Shown piece after piece: positions 61,395 through 64,000 of a stretch of DNA of 64,000 bases. Both the position numbers and the translations under genes were made by a program. Location of the stretch: NCBI RefSeq assembly GCF_002574545.1, contig NZ_NUGT01000079.1, forward strand, positions 64,442 to 128,441, written 5' to 3'. The notes under the pieces are model-generated. The model did not search any database and was not told the DNA's origin. It saw nothing but the letters and a program-made list of their open reading frames with translations. The stretch's first letter is position 1, and each line of letters opens with the position of its first letter. The DNA is from Bacillus sp. AFS055030. GTDB taxonomy: Bacteria > Bacillota > Bacilli > Bacillales > Bacillaceae_G.

Positions 61395-63668
61395 ATGATT
61401 GTAAATACACTAAACGACGTAAAAAAGTTAATAACTGAATGGCAAACTGCAATTGAAGCCGAACGAAATTATTTAAAATTTCATGGTGGGAGAAGTTACA
61501 CGCTTTCAAAAGGGACGCCGCTATATCAAATTGGACAAAGTACGGTTATTTTGTTTACGATTTATGCAGAAATTTTTGTCCCAGAAGGAACACCGGTTCG
61601 AATAAAAATAGAAAATCAAGAGTATCAAGGTGAATTATTGTCATTTAAAGGCTCTCAAGTTGAAATTAAACTAAATGAAAAAATTACTTCGACGATTCCA
61701 TTTGCTGAACTTTTTAATGAACCATGGGAGCTTTTAGATCAATTAATTGAAAGACTTGAGGAAATAAAAGATTATCGCAGTAAACAAAGTAGAATTATGA
61801 AGCTGATGAATGCTGATTCTACTGCTAAACATTTAAGTAAAATGAAGAAAGATTATTCAACAAAGCAGGAACTAATTTATCGTTCGTTTTATAATGCGAC
61901 AACATATATATGGGGACCACCAGGTACTGGTAAGTCTTATAATTTAACAAATATTATTTTAAAACATTATGAAAAAAAGAAGTCAGTTTTAGTAATTGCT
62001 CATTCTAATGCTGCAGTCGATGTATTAATGAAAAATGTGATTCATGAATTAGAACAAAAAGATAAATGGAAAAGTGGAGAGGTTGTCCGCTATGGTTATA
62101 CAAAAGATGAAGTGTTATTACAACATGAAGATGTCCTTTCTTCAAAGCTTGTTGAAGTAAGTGGAAGTATAAATCAATATGAGTTGGAAAATTTAGATGA
62201 ACGAAAACACTCGATGCTAAGGAAGGCCAGAAGAGGTGCAGCATCAAAAAAAGAATTAGATGATTTGAGTAAAATTCAAAATAAGTTAAATAAAATACGT
62301 GGAGAAGTTCGTGAAAAAGAAAAAGAATTGATTGATCAAGCAAAAGTGATTGGAACAACTATTTCTAAATGTACAATTGATCCTTTAATCTATTTACGCC
62401 AATTTGATTTAGTGATTGTGGATGAAATCAGTATGGCATATACACCACAAATCGCCTTTGCTTCAACATTAGGAAAACGAATTGTAGTTTGTGGAGACTT
62501 TAAACAATTACCGCCAATTGCATCATGCTTTCATAATGAATATGTTAAAAAATGGCTACAAGAAGATTTGTTTCATCATACAGGAATTGTCCAAAAAATT
62601 GAAAATGGAAAACCATTAATTAATTTAGTTTTACTGAATCAACAAAGGAGAATGCATCCGGCCATCTCTGGATTTACAAATAATGAAATTTATCATTCGT
62701 TAGTGTTTGACCATCCATCTGTTAAAAAAAGACAGGAAATCGCAAAACATAGACCATTTCCAATGCAAGCAAATAGTTTAATAAATTCGCAATTTCTAAA
62801 ATGCTATGCCCTAAAAGATTCAAATACGAATTCTAGATATAATTTAGGGTCTGCGATTATTGCCATTCAATGTATTCTTTCAAGTATAGTAGATGGGGTC
62901 AAGTCAATTGGAATTGTTACGCCATATAGAGCACAAGCAAAATTACTTACGGCACTCCATAAAGAAATAATCGGGAAAACAAAATATCGAGAATTACCAA
63001 TACAAATCGCAACAGTTCACCGATTTCAAGGAGCGGAGTGTGACGTAATCATTTTTGATTCAGTTGATACGAAACCACAATATTCTCCTGGGTTGCTGCT
63101 TACAGATCAGAACAGTGAAAGATTAATTAATGTTGCTTTAACTAGAGCTCGGGGCAAATTTATTCATATTGCAGATATTCCATTTATAAAAACTAAAACA
63201 AATTCAAAAAAGACGATTAATAAGTTAATTCATTTTCAAATAGATAATGAATACAAAGTAAGTATGGAAGAGTTTGAAAAGTGTTTTTCAAAGAGTATTT
63301 CAAAGAGATTAAAACTGTTTTCAAATGATTCAAGCGATCTGAAAAATGAATTAGTAAATGACCTGAAAAATGCTAAGAAAAAAATAATTGTTTCCATGCC
63401 AAATTTATCTGAGATGTCATTGGCTATTCGAAAACTGATCAATGAAGTTGAGATACCGATTCTCTTTATAAGTGAGTCTCATTATGAAAATCAAAAAAAT
63501 AGAAGTTTTATAAAAAAAGATCAAGTTCAACCTTTTATTATGATAGATAATGAAGTTTTATGGTATGGAATTCCTTTGTCAAAAGTAAGTTTAAATCAAT
63601 CAAGCAAATCTGCTAGATTGAATTGTCCGTTAACATGTCAAATATTAAAAGGCTTTATCGATTATTAA
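61395..63668 (+). CDS. UPF1-like superfamily 1 helicase with C-terminal extension
   Basis: This 757-residue protein has an N-terminal region (about 1-160), then the SF1 core: Walker A GPPGTGKS near 172, VIVDEISM near 342, GDFKQLPPIASC near 370, VTPYRAQ, RFQGAECDVIIFDSV near 543-557 and ALTRARGK near 580. A coiled segment (about 255-320) is inserted between motifs I and II, as in the Upf1/Senataxin-type subgroup. The C-terminal 150 residues contain LKNAKKKIIVSMPNLSE, the layout of PLD-like nuclease domains but without a clear HKD motif. Bacterial relatives occur in defence islands and elsewhere; the context here is neutral. Confidence 0.88.
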   Translation: MIVNTLNDVKKLITEWQTAIEAERNYLKFHGGRSYTLSKGTPLYQIGQSTVILFTIYAEIFVPEGTPVRIKIENQEYQGELLSFKGSQVEIKLNEKITSTIPFAELFNEPWELLDQLIERLEEIKDYRSKQSRIMKLMNADSTAKHLSKMKKDYSTKQELIYRSFYNATTYIWGPPGTGKSYNLTNIILKHYEKKKSVLVIAHSNAAVDVLMKNVIHELEQKDKWKSGEVVRYGYTKDEVLLQHEDVLSSKLVEVSGSINQYELENLDERKHSMLRKARRGAASKKELDDLSKIQNKLNKIRGEVREKEKELIDQAKVIGTTISKCTIDPLIYLRQFDLVIVDEISMAYTPQIAFASTLGKRIVVCGDFKQLPPIASCFHNEYVKKWLQEDLFHHTGIVQKIENGKPLINLVLLNQQRRMHPAISGFTNNEIYHSLVFDHPSVKKRQEIAKHRPFPMQANSLINSQFLKCYALKDSNTNSRYNLGSAIIAIQCILSSIVDGVKSIGIVTPYRAQAKLLTALHKEIIGKTKYRELPIQIATVHRFQGAECDVIIFDSVDTKPQYSPGLLLTDQNSERLINVALTRARGKFIHIADIPFIKTKTNSKKTINKLIHFQIDNEYKVSMEEFEKCFSKSISKRLKLFSNDSSDLKNELVNDLKNAKKKIIVSMPNLSEMSLAIRKLINEVEIPILFISESHYENQKNRSFIKKDQVQPFIMIDNEVLWYGIPLSKVSLNQSSKSARLNCPLTCQILKGFIDY

Positions 63669-63669
63669 A

Positions 63670-63704
63670 AGTTACATAGAAACTATTCTATGTAGCTTTT
63701 TTTA
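63670..63704 (+). terminator. Terminator after the helicase
   Basis: AGTTACATAGA (63670-63680) pairs with TCTATGTAGCT (63687-63697) with one G-T pair, then TTTTTTTATT. Confidence 0.85.
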
Positions 63705-63766
63705 TTCTGATTAAATAATTTTCTGCATAAAATTAATAATAAAATGCTATCGGGATAGGTGAATAA

Positions 63767-64000
63767 ATGGTCGATCGATCGGTATTTTCCAAATTGTCTA
63801 TGCCATGTGCTTTTTTAGATTGGGATGCTTTTGTTCAAAATGTGGATGATATTGCAACTAAATCAAACGGTAAGAAAATACGGATTGCTACAAAATCCAT
63901 TCGTAGTGTACAAGTTTTAAAATATATTTTAGAGAGCAACGATTGTTATGAGGGGCTAATGTGTTATAACCCTAATGAAGCAGATTTTCTTGCTGAAAAT
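63767..64000 (+). CDS. PLP-dependent amino acid deaminase/aldolase (3' end outside window)
   Basis: The frame from ATG 63767 (GATAGGTG upstream) runs 78 codons off the end. PCAFLDWDAFVQNVDDIA near residues 13-30 and KIRIATKSIRSVQVLKY near 37-53 fit the start of fold type III (alanine racemase-like) enzymes; the lysine in ATKSIRS is the PLP site. Such proteins are annotated as amino acid deaminase/aldolase (D-threonine aldolase or D-serine dehydratase relatives). The catalytic C-terminal half is not visible, so the substrate cannot be stated. Confidence 0.8.
   Translation, partial: MVDRSVFSKLSMPCAFLDWDAFVQNVDDIATKSNGKKIRIATKSIRSVQVLKYILESNDCYEGLMCYNPNEADFLAEN

Noticed and set aside
1-64000. 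CRISPR arrays, insertion sequences, prophage or tRNA genes
   Set aside because: No regularly spaced repeats, transposase or phage structural genes, or cloverleaf sequences were noticed on reading both strands; tRNA detection by eye is limited.

Overview
The window is AT-rich, densely coded chromosomal DNA from a low-GC Gram-positive bacterium, most likely a Bacillaceae member. Support comes from strong AGGAGG-type ribosome binding sites, sigma-A promoters, two T-box leaders, a liaFSR module, a NETI-motif protein, a DUF3934-like small protein, a YisU/YisV-like pair and a MurG homologue outside a dcw cluster. No rRNA, tRNA, CRISPR array, insertion sequence or prophage is visible. The genus cannot be fixed from the sequence alone; relatives of Bacillus cereus or Gottfriedia are a guess.

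Layout. 1-4.9 kb: a branched-chain amino acid ABC transporter (binding protein cut by the window edge, then livHMGF). 5-12.3 kb: a hypothetical gene, a glycine T-box with glycyl-tRNA synthetase, a Bax-inhibitor-like membrane protein, two small proteins, and an isoleucine T-box with a type-2 isoleucyl-tRNA synthetase. 12.4-14.2 kb: a decayed gene, an unknown membrane-anchored protein and a small-ORF region. 14.2-26.2 kb: mixed single genes: LysE exporter/MocR regulator pair, P450, GNAT, HAD phosphatase, MFS pump, AbrB-like protein, several small proteins, EamA exporter/Lrp pair, and an HtrA-like membrane protease.

26.45-35.6 kb is the most interesting block. It is a TetR-linked acyl-CoA catabolic cluster with two copies of one operator. 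It encodes a kinase and an acyl-CoA dehydrogenase that look like the two halves of the human ACAD10/ACAD11 proteins. Around them are a second acyl-CoA dehydrogenase, two SDRs, an MDR oxidoreductase, a hot-dog thioesterase, a MaoC-type hydratase pair and a ComB-family phosphatase. The best reading is a Gram-positive route for hydroxy-acids (for example 4-hydroxyacyl-CoA) through a phosphorylated acyl-CoA, followed by beta-oxidation steps. A CoA ligase and a thiolase are not in the cluster.

35.7-45.4 kb: a histidine-rich coiled-coil protein, a MurG, a double GNAT protein, dUTPase, a POT peptide transporter, RsgA, and liaFSR with a LiaR-box-like palindrome but no liaIH beside it. 45.4-57.2 kb: a SWIM/SNF2 ATPase, an aminotransferase/aldehyde dehydrogenase pair, GNAT proteins, DUF1275 and DUF554 membrane proteins, a quinone oxidoreductase, and an ECF sigma factor/anti-sigma/lipoprotein set. 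57.6-64 kb: an esterase/ATP-grasp/esterase cluster of unknown product, an unknown protein, a UPF1-like superfamily 1 helicase, and the start of a PLP-dependent amino acid deaminase/aldolase cut by the window edge.
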